Source of the DNA: Opitutia bacterium UBA7374
GTDB taxonomy: Bacteria; Verrucomicrobiota; Verrucomicrobiia; Opitutales; Coraliomargaritaceae
Length of the DNA stretch: 46,003 nucleotides
Assembly (NCBI GenBank): GCA_002469895.1
Contig: DKOA01000019.1
Coordinates: 4,616 to 50,618, forward strand
Reading direction: 5' to 3'
The notes under the pieces are model-generated. The model did no database searches, was not told the origin of the DNA, and saw only the letters and a list, made by a program, of their open reading frames with translations. Shown here one piece after another: positions 16,488 to 24,621 of the stretch (position 1 is the stretch's first letter; each line of letters begins with the position of its first letter). The position numbers and the translations under genes are program-made.

Positions 16488-18503
16488 ATGAATGGTCTTG
16501 GCCAAGAGGAGAGTCTGTATCTACGGCAACATGCGGAGCAACCGGTGGATTGGCATCCCTGGGGGGATGCGGCGTTTGCCGAGGCGCGGGAGCGTGATGT
16601 TCCGCTGTTGGTTTCGATCGGGTATTCGGCATGTCACTGGTGTCATGTAATGGCGCACGAGTGTTTTGATGACGGTTACATCGCTGGCTTAATGAATGAG
16701 CATTTTGTTTGTGTGAAGGTGGATCGCGAGGAGCGTCCGGATGTGGATCAGGTCTATATGGAGGCGGTGCAGATGATCCAGCAGCAGGGTGGGTGGCCGT
16801 TGAATGTATTTTGTTTGCCGGATGGGCGTCCGTTTTTCGGGGGGACGTATTTCCCGCCGAAGGACCGGGGGAATGGTTTGGTGCCCTGGCCGCAGTTGAT
16901 TATGCGGATTGCGGATTTTTATAAGCGTTCGCGTGCGGAGCTGGTGGAGAATGCGGAGGCGATCGAGAAGAATATTTTGCAGGGTACGCTGGCGGGGGCT
17001 GCAGGAGGTGGCTTTGCGGAGTGGTCAGGTGCTTTGCTGCCGGAGGCGGCGCAGGGGATTTTAGGGAATCATGATGATCAGTATGGTGGTTTTGGGCAGG
17101 CGCCGAAGTTTCCGCAATCGATGTGTTTGCATTTTTTAATGGCTGTGCGTGGTTTGCCGGGGATGGATGCGGCATTGGTGAAGCGTCTGGATGTGGCTTG
17201 CGGGACGACTTTGCGGGCGATGGCGCACGGCGGGTTGTACGATCAGTTCGGGGGTGGCTTTGCGCGTTACAGTGTGGATGCGCACTGGTTGATTCCGCAT
17301 TTTGAGAAGATGCTCTATGATAATGCTTTGTTGCTGCAAAGCTACACGAGGGGTTGGCAACAGACAAAGGAGCGGCTCTATGGGGCTGTGGTGGAGGAGA
17401 CGGTGGGCTGGCTAGAGCGTGAGATGCGATCGGATTGCGGTGGTTTTTACTCGGCTTTGGATGCGGATACGGATGGTCAGGAGGGGCTTTATTATGTGTG
17501 GGATCCGGAGACGGTGGATGCAGCGGTGGGTCCTTCGTCGGGTCGCCGGATTCGTGCGGCGTACAATATCACGCCGGAGGGGAATTTTGAGAAGGGTTTA
17601 TCGAATCCGGCGCTGGTGGAGGGTGATTTTTCGGTGCGGGAGTCGCTCGCTGATGAGCGGGAGCAGTTGCGACTTTATCGGGAGGCGAACCGGACGTATC
17701 CTGGGCGTGACAGCAAGTTATCGACTTTTTGGAATAGTTTGACGATGCGCGCACTGGCTGAGGCGGGTTTCGCTTTCGGGCGTCGGGACTGGCTGGAAAT
17801 GGCCGTGTGCTGTGGGGATTTTCTCTGGGAGCGACTGGTTGAGGCGGGGGCAGATGGCTTGTCTTTGCGTTCGGTTTATTACGAGTCGGGGGGTGCGCAG
17901 GTGGATGGTTTTCTGCATGATTACGCGACGGCGGCGGACGGGTATCTGACTTTGGCGGGTACAGTGGACTGGCTGGAGCCGGGTCGGAGCGGGGTATATA
18001 TGGAGCGGGCTTTGGCTTTGCTGGATCGGGCGCTGGATTTGTTTGTGGATCCTCACTCACCGGGGTTCTTTTTTACGGCAGAGGGTACGTCAACTCCGGT
18101 GGCCCGGCGCAAGGAGTGGTTTGATAATGCGACGCCTTCGGGGAATGCGACTTTGATGCATGCGCTTTCGGGGGCGTATGCGCTAACCGGGGAGGGTCGT
18201 TATGCGGAGGTCTTTTCTGCTTTGCTACCGGCTTATACGGATGGTGCGCGGAAGGTGGCTTCGGGCGTGGCGCATGGTTTGGAGGCAGCGGCTGTGGATG
18301 CGGCGGGGATCGGTGTAATTTCTGTGCGTGCGGGGGCGGATATGGAGTGTTTGCGTGCGGCTTTGGTGGAGGGTGCCTGGCGCCGGACGTTTGTCCGGGT
18401 TGCCGAGGCGGCTTTAGCGGAGGACTACCAATTGTGCATGGGGACGCATTGTGCTTTGCCGACTTCTGATTTATCGGTGTTACTGCAGGATTATTCCGAA
18501 TGA
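16488..18503 (+). CDS. Thioredoxin-domain DUF255 protein (YyaL/SPATA20-like)
   Basis: A 671-residue cytoplasmic protein. Residues 1-160 are a thioredoxin-like DUF255 domain (SLYLRQHAEQPVDWHPWG, then the ACHWCHVM redox-type motif, then KVDREERPDVDQVYMEAV). The rest is an (alpha/alpha)6 barrel like N-acylglucosamine 2-epimerases or cellobiose epimerases, with GGGFARYSVDAHWLIPHFEKMLYDNALL and YSALDADTDGQEGLYYVW. This is the widespread YyaL/SPATA20 family, whose substrate is unknown. The ATG at 16488 gives the family start; the frame is open upstream to a GTG at 16464. The base composition is strikingly G-rich on the plus strand, as in argH downstream. Confidence 0.9.
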   Translation: MNGLGQEESLYLRQHAEQPVDWHPWGDAAFAEARERDVPLLVSIGYSACHWCHVMAHECFDDGYIAGLMNEHFVCVKVDREERPDVDQVYMEAVQMIQQQGGWPLNVFCLPDGRPFFGGTYFPPKDRGNGLVPWPQLIMRIADFYKRSRAELVENAEAIEKNILQGTLAGAAGGGFAEWSGALLPEAAQGILGNHDDQYGGFGQAPKFPQSMCLHFLMAVRGLPGMDAALVKRLDVACGTTLRAMAHGGLYDQFGGGFARYSVDAHWLIPHFEKMLYDNALLLQSYTRGWQQTKERLYGAVVEETVGWLEREMRSDCGGFYSALDADTDGQEGLYYVWDPETVDAAVGPSSGRRIRAAYNITPEGNFEKGLSNPALVEGDFSVRESLADEREQLRLYREANRTYPGRDSKLSTFWNSLTMRALAEAGFAFGRRDWLEMAVCCGDFLWERLVEAGADGLSLRSVYYESGGAQVDGFLHDYATAADGYLTLAGTVDWLEPGRSGVYMERALALLDRALDLFVDPHSPGFFFTAEGTSTPVARRKEWFDNATPSGNATLMHALSGAYALTGEGRYAEVFSALLPAYTDGARKVASGVAHGLEAAAVDAAGIGVISVRAGADMECLRAALVEGAWRRTFVRVAEAALAEDYQLCMGTHCALPTSDLSVLLQDYSE

Positions 18504-18582
18504 TGTAAACGAGTTTTCTGAACGGGGGCTTTGGCTTTCAGTGGCAAAGCACACATCTCATCCGATTGCATCATCCGGGCTC

Positions 18583-18640
18583 AAGGGCACCGCTAAAAAG
18601 CTACTATTACGCTTCAGGTGAAGTTTCCTGAGGTGCCCTT
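18583..18640. repeat. Inverted repeat in the DUF255-argH gap
   Basis: Nine-base arms AAGGGCACC (18583-18591) and GGTGCCCTT (18632-18640) flank 40 bases that contain a smaller hairpin (CTTCAGGTGAAG). The 201-base gap between the DUF255 gene and argH holds nothing else I can name. No T-run follows the right arm, so it is not a standard terminator. It could be a structured leader of argH or a repeat-family element. Confidence 0.4.
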
Positions 18641-18704
18641 AAGGATTATTGGGGTGTCAGTTTGCGTTTGCCAAAGTTGTCCGGCGTAGGAAAAGTTCGC
18701 TGCG

Positions 18705-20114
18705 ATGAAAGGGAAGGGCAAACAAGCGACTTGGGGCGGACGGTTCAGTGAAGGGCCGGCCGATCTAATGTTGCGGATTGGCGAGTCGGTTTCTTTCGAT
18801 CGGGCGTTGGCGCGTTTTGATGTGCAGGGCAGTCAGGCGCAGGCGGCGATGCTGGCTCATGTCGGCTTAATTTCCGGGGAGGAGCGGGACGCGCTGCAGG
18901 CGGGTCTGGCGGCGATTCTGGCGGAGGTGGAAGCCGGTGATTTTGTTTGGGATATGGCACTGGAGGATGTTCACATGAACATTGAACAGGCTTTGACGGA
19001 ACGGGTACCGGCGGCGGCGAAGTTGCATACGGCGCGGAGCCGGAACGATCAGGTGGCGACGGATATGCGGCTTTGGTTTCGGGATGCTTGTGACCGGTTG
19101 GATGCTTCGCTCTGCGGTACGCTTTCTTCTTTGGTGGAGTTGGCGGAGCGGACACAGTCGGTGACGATTCCAGGTTACACGCATTTACAACGGGCGCAGC
19201 CGGTATCGATGGCGCATCATTTATTGGCTTATGTGGAGATGCTGGGACGGGACCGGACACGGTTGGCGGCGGTTCGGGAGCAGGCGAATGTATGTCCGCT
19301 GGGTTCCGGTGCGATTGCCGGAACGACATTGCCGATTGACCGGGCGTTTGTCGCGCGGGAGTTGGGCTTTGTCGATGCAGCGGGGAATCCGCGGTTGACG
19401 GAGAACAGCATGGACGCGGTGAGCGACCGGGATTGTTTTATCGATTTTGCTTCGGCTTGTGCGACGATTGGGGTGCACCTATCGCGGATGGCGGAGGATT
19501 TTATTTTATGGAGTAGCGCGGAGTTTCATTTTGTGACGCTGCCGGATACGTTTACGACGGGCTCGAGCTTGATGCCGCAGAAGAAGAATCCGGATGCGTT
19601 TGAATTGATCCGGGGAAAGTCGGCGCGGTTGTCGGGGAATCTGCAGACTTTGCTACAGATGGTGAAGGGCTTGCCGCTGACGTATAACCGGGATTTGCAG
19701 GAGGATAAGCCGCCGGTTTTTGATTCGCTGGAACAGAGTTTGTTGATGCTGGACTGCGTGGCGGCTTGTTTGCCGGGTACGGTGGTGAATGCGGATGCCT
19801 GCGCGCGGGCGGTGGCGGATCCGGCATTGTTGGCCACCGATTTGGTGGATCATCTTGTGCTGCGGGGCGTGCCTTTTCGGGAGGCGCACCATGTCGTGGG
19901 AGCGATGGTCGGACTTTCTGAAAAGCTGGACTGCCCGTTGGATGCCTTACCGGCCGATGCGGTGGCGGAGGTGCATTCGGCATTGGGCGATGAGGACTGG
20001 CGGAAGGCTTTTGATTTGAAGCAGGCGCTGGCCTCTCGGGAAAAGCCGGGGATGCCGGGGCCGGAGACGGTTGCGGGGCGGATTGCTTATTGGCAGTCAG
20101 CTCTCTCCGAGTAG
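18705..20114 (+). CDS. argH: Argininosuccinate lyase
   Basis: A 469-residue cytoplasmic enzyme that splits argininosuccinate into arginine and fumarate, the last step of arginine synthesis. The N-terminal TWGGRFSEGPADLM, DVHMNIEQALTER, TARSRNDQVATDMRLW, GYTHLQRAQPVSMAHH and the superfamily signature GSSLMPQKKNPDAFELIRGKS are all present, and the length is standard. The catalytic serine loop (GSSLMPQKKNPD) is intact. It stands alone without other arg genes nearby. Its last 18 bases overlap the convergent amidohydrolase gene. Confidence 0.96.
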   Translation: MKGKGKQATWGGRFSEGPADLMLRIGESVSFDRALARFDVQGSQAQAAMLAHVGLISGEERDALQAGLAAILAEVEAGDFVWDMALEDVHMNIEQALTERVPAAAKLHTARSRNDQVATDMRLWFRDACDRLDASLCGTLSSLVELAERTQSVTIPGYTHLQRAQPVSMAHHLLAYVEMLGRDRTRLAAVREQANVCPLGSGAIAGTTLPIDRAFVARELGFVDAAGNPRLTENSMDAVSDRDCFIDFASACATIGVHLSRMAEDFILWSSAEFHFVTLPDTFTTGSSLMPQKKNPDAFELIRGKSARLSGNLQTLLQMVKGLPLTYNRDLQEDKPPVFDSLEQSLLMLDCVAACLPGTVVNADACARAVADPALLATDLVDHLVLRGVPFREAHHVVGAMVGLSEKLDCPLDALPADAVAEVHSALGDEDWRKAFDLKQALASREKPGMPGPETVAGRIAYWQSALSE

Positions 20115-20993
20115 TTTGCGGAGGTTGCCTCCGAGGAGGGCTTGTTGTTCGTTTTGGTTGAGACCGCTGTGTTGGTCGATGTCCTGAAGGAATTGGCTGT
20201 AGCCTGCGCGTTTTTGTATGGCGGGGTAGAGGCGTAGGGGGTAGTCGGAGCCGAAGAGGATTTTTTCGTGTCCGACGAGATCGGCTACACGGCGGAAGAT
20301 TTCCGGCTTGTAGAGGAGCGGGCTGGCCGCGCTGTCGTAGTAGACGTTGCGGAGAATTTTGCTTATTCGCGGGTTGGCTTCGAAGAAGGGGAGCCCGCCG
20401 CCCCAGTGGGCGAGGATGAGTTTGAGTTCGGGGGCGGACTGGGCGAGCCGGACGAATGCCTGCAGGGGTGTGGCGGCGTGACTGCCCGGGTGGGTGTGCC
20501 CGGCGGCTTCGGTAACGTGTAGATTGACCGGCCAGTGATGATCGGTGCACCAGTCGGCCAGGGTGCGCCATGCCGCGCTTTCCGCGTGGAAGTTTTGTAT
20601 GCCGATGTGGAGTTCGCCGACGCCACGGAGCCCGAGGTCGTGGGCGGCTTCGAGTTGGTCGCGGGTGTTCTTGTTGGGGAGGATGGAGGCAAAGCCGATG
20701 AAGCGGTCGGGAGCGTGGGCGACCCACTGGGCGATGGTTTGATTGTGCCAGCGGCAGGTGTCTTCGTTTTCCCAGTACCAGCCGAGGAGGATGGCGCGTT
20801 GTATGCTGTGGGCATCCATGGCGTTGAGCATATCCTGCGGATCGGCCCAGTCCTGAATGCCGGCTTGCCCGGCGGGTGCGACGAGTTCGGCCCAATGCGG
20901 TTCATTGCGGGCGGCGGCCCAGGCGCAGGGGTCTTGCCCGAGTTCGGAGGGGAAGACGTGGGTGTGGGCGTCAATTATGTGGTGGTCGGGCAC
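20097..20993 (-). CDS. Amidohydrolase_2 family metal-dependent hydrolase
   Basis: A 298-residue TIM-barrel hydrolase of the Amidohydrolase_2 (ACMSD-related) family. The metal-binding HTHVFP motif is near residues 10-15. Later barrel motifs are NLHVTEAAGH, ILAHWGGGLPFFE and the terminal FGSDYPLRLYP, which supplies the conserved aspartate. Members hydrolyse or decarboxylate a wide range of small molecules; no substrate can be read from the context. It overlaps the end of argH by 18 bases and is divergent from the DNA glycosylase gene, with 71 bases between the starts. Confidence 0.82.
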   Translation of the reverse strand: MPDHHIIDAHTHVFPSELGQDPCAWAAARNEPHWAELVAPAGQAGIQDWADPQDMLNAMDAHSIQRAILLGWYWENEDTCRWHNQTIAQWVAHAPDRFIGFASILPNKNTRDQLEAAHDLGLRGVGELHIGIQNFHAESAAWRTLADWCTDHHWPVNLHVTEAAGHTHPGSHAATPLQAFVRLAQSAPELKLILAHWGGGLPFFEANPRISKILRNVYYDSAASPLLYKPEIFRRVADLVGHEKILFGSDYPLRLYPAIQKRAGYSQFLQDIDQHSGLNQNEQQALLGGNLRKLLGES

Positions 20994-21064
20994 GGCTTAC
21001 GGCGGATGTTTGCTGGGTTGCAGCTTGCGGTTTTGGGGGTTCTTGCCAAACCCTAAAGGTGATT

Positions 21065-21871
21065 ATGCCGGAGCTTGCTGAAGTTGAACATTACCGTCGC
21101 CGCTGGGCGGTCGCTGTGGGTGAGCGGGTAGAGCGGGTCTTTTTGAATGCGGAAAAACGGGTGTTTCGAGGGGTAGATACGGCGGCTCTGGTGACGGGTT
21201 TGGCGGGGGAGCGGATGGTCGAGGCGCGGGCACATGGAAAGCAGATGTACTATCGGTTTGGAGAGCGGCAATGGCTGGGGGTGCATCTGGGGATGACGGG
21301 TAAGTTGTTTTGCGTGGAGCCGGAGGCGGCAGGGGAGAAGCATGATCACTTGCGCCTGGTTTTAGATTCCGGTCGGGTTTTAGTCTTTCAGGATTCGCGG
21401 ATGTTTGGGCGGGTCTTGTACGCGGCCTGTGAGGGCTTGCCGGAGTGGTTGCAGGGCTTGCCACCGGAGGTGTTGTCGGATGCGTTTACCTTTGAGCAGA
21501 TGGATGCTTTTTTGGATTGTCGCGCGGGAGCGCCAATCAAGGCGGTCTTGCTCATGCAGGGGGTGTTTCCCGGTGTGGGGAACTGGATGGCCGACGAGAT
21601 TCTCTGGCGTGCGCGGGTGGCGCCGATGGTGCCGGCGGGACGGATCGGACGGCGGAAGCGACGGGAGATTTTTGCGTGCTTGCAGGCGGTCTGTCGTGAT
21701 GCCATGCGGGTAATCGCGCCGGACTGGTCGAGGCCGCCGGAGGATTGGTTATTCAATCACCGATGGCGGGACGGGGGGATTTGCCCGAGGACAGGTCGAG
21801 CATTGCGGCGTGAGTCGATTGGCGGGCGAACGACTTGCTGGTCGCCGGCCTGGCAGTGCTACCGCGGCTAG
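21065..21871 (+). CDS. Fpg/Nei-family DNA glycosylase lacking three zinc-finger cysteines
   Basis: A 268-residue base-excision repair enzyme of the formamidopyrimidine-DNA glycosylase family. The mature N-terminus PELAEVE supplies the catalytic proline and glutamate, and HGKQMYYRF holds the conserved lysine. FPGVGNWMADEILWRA is the helix-two-turn-helix. The C-terminal finger keeps its spacing and the DNA-contacting GGR, but of the four expected cysteines (240, 243, 260, 263) only Cys240 remains; the others are Thr, Ser and Trp. It therefore probably folds as a zincless finger, as in NEIL1 and plant FPG. The open frame extends back to 20876, but the family demands the start at 21065. It overlaps hisF by four bases tail to tail. 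Confidence 0.88.
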   Translation: MPELAEVEHYRRRWAVAVGERVERVFLNAEKRVFRGVDTAALVTGLAGERMVEARAHGKQMYYRFGERQWLGVHLGMTGKLFCVEPEAAGEKHDHLRLVLDSGRVLVFQDSRMFGRVLYAACEGLPEWLQGLPPEVLSDAFTFEQMDAFLDCRAGAPIKAVLLMQGVFPGVGNWMADEILWRARVAPMVPAGRIGRRKRREIFACLQAVCRDAMRVIAPDWSRPPEDWLFNHRWRDGGICPRTGRALRRESIGGRTTCWSPAWQCYRG

Positions 21872-22629
21872 AGCCGAACGGGAATACCGCGTTCGCCGAT
21901 GTGTTTTTTAGCCTGCTCTATGGTGTAGGTGCCAAAGTGGAAGATGGAGGCGGCGAGGACGGCGCTGGCCTGCCCGACGGAGACGGCGTCAGCGAGGTGG
22001 TCGAGGGTGCCGGCGCCACCGGAGGCAATGACGGGAACCTCTACGGCTTGGCTGATCGCGCGGGTTAGCTCAAGGTCATAGCCATCCTTGGTGCCATCGG
22101 CGTCCATACTGGTGAGGAGAATTTCTCCGGCACCGAGCCGGACGGTTTCGCGGGCCCATTCGATGACGTCGCGTCCGGTGGGGGTGCGTCCACCATGGGT
22201 GTAGACTTCCCATTTACCGTCTTGCTCGGTGCGTTTGGCATCGATCGCAACGACTATGCACTGGTTGCCAAAACGGGAGGCGGCTTCTTCGATCAGGGCT
22301 GGGTTATTGACCGCAGCGGTGTTGAGGCTGACTTTATCGGCCCCGGCGTTGAGCATATCACGGATGTCGGCGACTTCACGGAGGCCGCCACCAACGGTCA
22401 GGGGCATAAAGCATTCGGAAGCGGTACGCTCGACTACATCGTGCATGATCGCGCGCTCGTCACTGGAGGCGGTAATGTCGAGGAAGACCAGTTCGTCGGC
22501 ACCCTGTTGTTCGTAGGCTTTGGCTTGTTCGACGGGGTCGCCGGCGTCGACTAGATCGACGAAGTTAACGCCTTTGACGACTCGTCCGGCATGGACATCT
22601 AGACAGGGAATGATCCGAGTAGAGAGCAC
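21868..22629 (-). CDS. hisF: Imidazole glycerol phosphate synthase cyclase subunit
   Basis: A 253-residue (beta/alpha)8 barrel that, with HisH, makes imidazole glycerol phosphate and AICAR in histidine synthesis. The catalytic aspartate lies in STRIIPCLDV (N-terminus), and VKGVNFVDLVDAGDP, LTVGGGLREVADI, LNTAAVNNP, LLTSMDADGTKDGYD (second catalytic aspartate) and VIASGGAGT follow. The start is a GTG at 22629, giving the standard length; the frame is open upstream to 23013 but that stretch lies inside the neighbouring gene. It follows the large gene of unknown function by 14 bases and is probably co-transcribed with it. No other his gene is adjacent. Confidence 0.95.
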   Translation of the reverse strand: MLSTRIIPCLDVHAGRVVKGVNFVDLVDAGDPVEQAKAYEQQGADELVFLDITASSDERAIMHDVVERTASECFMPLTVGGGLREVADIRDMLNAGADKVSLNTAAVNNPALIEEAASRFGNQCIVVAIDAKRTEQDGKWEVYTHGGRTPTGRDVIEWARETVRLGAGEILLTSMDADGTKDGYDLELTRAISQAVEVPVIASGGAGTLDHLADAVSVGQASAVLAASIFHFGTYTIEQAKKHIGERGIPVRL

Positions 22630-22643
22630 GGCGCAAGTGGGGC

Positions 22644-24419
22644 CTATTCGTCGGCGAAGGCGAGGTCCGGCTGAAATTCCAAAGCGAGGCGATACTGGAC
22701 ACCGGGGCGCATAACGAGCGGGTGATCGCGCTCGAGGATCTGCAGGTAGTGCATCTTGCCGTAGTAGGTGCTGTAGGTGGGGTCGGAAGTGACGGTCTCG
22801 AGGTTTTTCCAGCGTGCTTGAAAGTCGTCTTTGACGACGTTGGTACGATGGCCTTCCGGGCCGAGGGTGGGTGTCGTAGCGACGCGGTAGCGGGTATGGG
22901 GCGCGGCAATCGCGAGGATGTAGCGCATGCGGTCGAGCTGAGTCTGCTGTTGCACGGTGAAGCAGAATTCGCAGGCGATCTTGTCTCCGGCAAAATTCCA
23001 CTGAACTTTGCAACTCCCGAGGCCATTGACGAATTTCTGGTCGCGGGTAATGAGCTCGGGTTGGTCGTATTTAAAGACGAGTGATTTGCGTAGTCCCATA
23101 CTGACGGTGCAGTTTTTGCCGTAGAAGGACGGAACCACCACGTTGTCGCCGAAGGTAAGCTCGGGGATCATGATCGGCAGATACTTATCGACCGGCCAGT
23201 CGAAGACGCCGGGGGCATGGGGGAATGCCAGATAGTCGGCAGTGTCTTTATGCTCCGGGTTGCTGCCGATGAGGGGGAGTTGCAGCGCAAGGCCGGAGTC
23301 CGGGTCTTGATAAACGAAGAGCCCCTGCTCTTTTTTGTGGGATTTATCGAAGTTGATGAAGCGTGCCGTTTTGCGGGTGGGTACGGTGCTTTCCGGTGCG
23401 GCGCTACCGCCGATTGAGCGGGCGAGGCGAGCCCACTGGCTGAGGTAACGGGCGGCATCGAAGTTTGCCATGCGGGTGGTATGGTAGGGTACCGTGTTGC
23501 GCTCTTCGTCTCGAATAACCAGGTAACCGTGTTCCTGATCGAGGTAGGTGGCGAAGAAGTTCATAAACATCCGGCGGATGGCATCGGTGTAGAGATCGCG
23601 CTGGGGTGGGCTAATCCAGCCGTCGCGGAGCGCTTGCATAGCGAGGCTGATGCAATGCATTTGTCCGTAGGCTCCGATAGAGCGCCCGTAGGCAAATGCG
23701 GTGCCGTCTGGCCGGCATAAATCGGGGATGAGCTTTAGGTATTTTTCGGCGTGTGTGCGCAGGGAAGGAAGCTTGCGATCACGAAGGTGGATATTGCCGT
23801 GCAGTTGGAGGGCCTGTCGTATGAAAACAAAGCTCATGACGCCGTAGATATCGAACGCGCCACCAAGGGAACCGCTGGAGCCTCCTGTATCATCGAAATA
23901 ACCACTGCTGGAGTTTTCTTCGATGCGCTCGAGAAAGCGGTCGATCAGCCGTCCGGTTTCATCTTTTTTAGAGAGTCCTAGACTGTATCGGGTGACGGCT
24001 TTGGCGACGTTGAAGACTTGGAAGTGGTTTGTGTAGTCACTTCGTTCGAGGAGGATCTTATCGAGTTGTTCCCGAGTCGGATCCAGCAGGCGTTCCCATA
24101 CGGGGTTACGGTCTTTGGCCGGGCCAAAGGAAAGGAGGCCGAGGGCAGAGTACGCGAGGCCGTTTTCGTATGGTTCCTCGGTAAATACCTGCGCGGTAAT
24201 GCAGCGGGCACTGAGGTCGATGAGGTCAAAGTCATCGAGCGTGGTCTCTCCTGTAGCTCGGTAGTACTCGCCTATGGCGAGTGCTGCATGACCGGGTTCA
24301 TCAAGACGGGAGTTCTCATGAGTCAGTGGTGAGATGGTTCCCTGATCGCTGATAGAGCCTAAATTACGACCCAATATGGAATGGGCCATATCAAGACATT
24401 GGTGCGCAAAATTTTCCAT
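22644..24419 (-). CDS. Unknown large protein, alpha/alpha-toroid plus beta domain
   Basis: A 591-residue protein I do not recognise. The first 350 residues look helical in repeating pairs, like the alpha/alpha toroid of polysaccharide lyases and DUF2264 proteins (SGYFDDTGGSSGSLGGAFDIYG, then DLCRPDGTAFAYGRSIGAYGQMH). The last 230 residues look beta-rich, with alternating hydrophobic strands and a His/Tyr-rich stretch (TYSTYYGKMHYLQ). There is no signal peptide, so a cytoplasmic site is likely. A GAGGA ribosome binding site precedes the ATG by five bases. hisF follows after 14 bases. A carbohydrate-related function is a guess from the fold pattern only. Confidence 0.5.
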   Translation of the reverse strand: MENFAHQCLDMAHSILGRNLGSISDQGTISPLTHENSRLDEPGHAALAIGEYYRATGETTLDDFDLIDLSARCITAQVFTEEPYENGLAYSALGLLSFGPAKDRNPVWERLLDPTREQLDKILLERSDYTNHFQVFNVAKAVTRYSLGLSKKDETGRLIDRFLERIEENSSSGYFDDTGGSSGSLGGAFDIYGVMSFVFIRQALQLHGNIHLRDRKLPSLRTHAEKYLKLIPDLCRPDGTAFAYGRSIGAYGQMHCISLAMQALRDGWISPPQRDLYTDAIRRMFMNFFATYLDQEHGYLVIRDEERNTVPYHTTRMANFDAARYLSQWARLARSIGGSAAPESTVPTRKTARFINFDKSHKKEQGLFVYQDPDSGLALQLPLIGSNPEHKDTADYLAFPHAPGVFDWPVDKYLPIMIPELTFGDNVVVPSFYGKNCTVSMGLRKSLVFKYDQPELITRDQKFVNGLGSCKVQWNFAGDKIACEFCFTVQQQTQLDRMRYILAIAAPHTRYRVATTPTLGPEGHRTNVVKDDFQARWKNLETVTSDPTYSTYYGKMHYLQILERDHPLVMRPGVQYRLALEFQPDLAFADE

Positions 24420-24621
24420 AAATCCTCAGAATGCCTCGGCAAGTCTGTAAAAGATCCAACATTCGCCTCCAGTTTTGTTCTGTCAACTGCATATGCGGGC
24501 GGAGTGGATTGATCGGTAAAATAAAATTAAATTGACCGCCTCTAGGCTCTGACCGACGGTATTCCTACTGTTACAGGATCATTTCTCTGTCTGATCGAGC
24601 CACCCAATTATTACCGTTTCT

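Noticed and set aside
19552..20895. A 447-codon minus-strand open frame across the end of argH and the amidohydrolase gene
   Set aside because: It is rich in Pro, Arg and Ser with no domain pattern, and it overlaps two confident genes in another frame. It comes from the G-rich plus strand.
22630..23013. In-frame upstream extension of hisF by 128 codons
   Set aside because: HisF normally starts at STRIIPCLDV, and the extension is low-complexity sequence antisense to nothing but in a shifted frame of the toroid-like gene. A GTG at 22629 gives the usual length.
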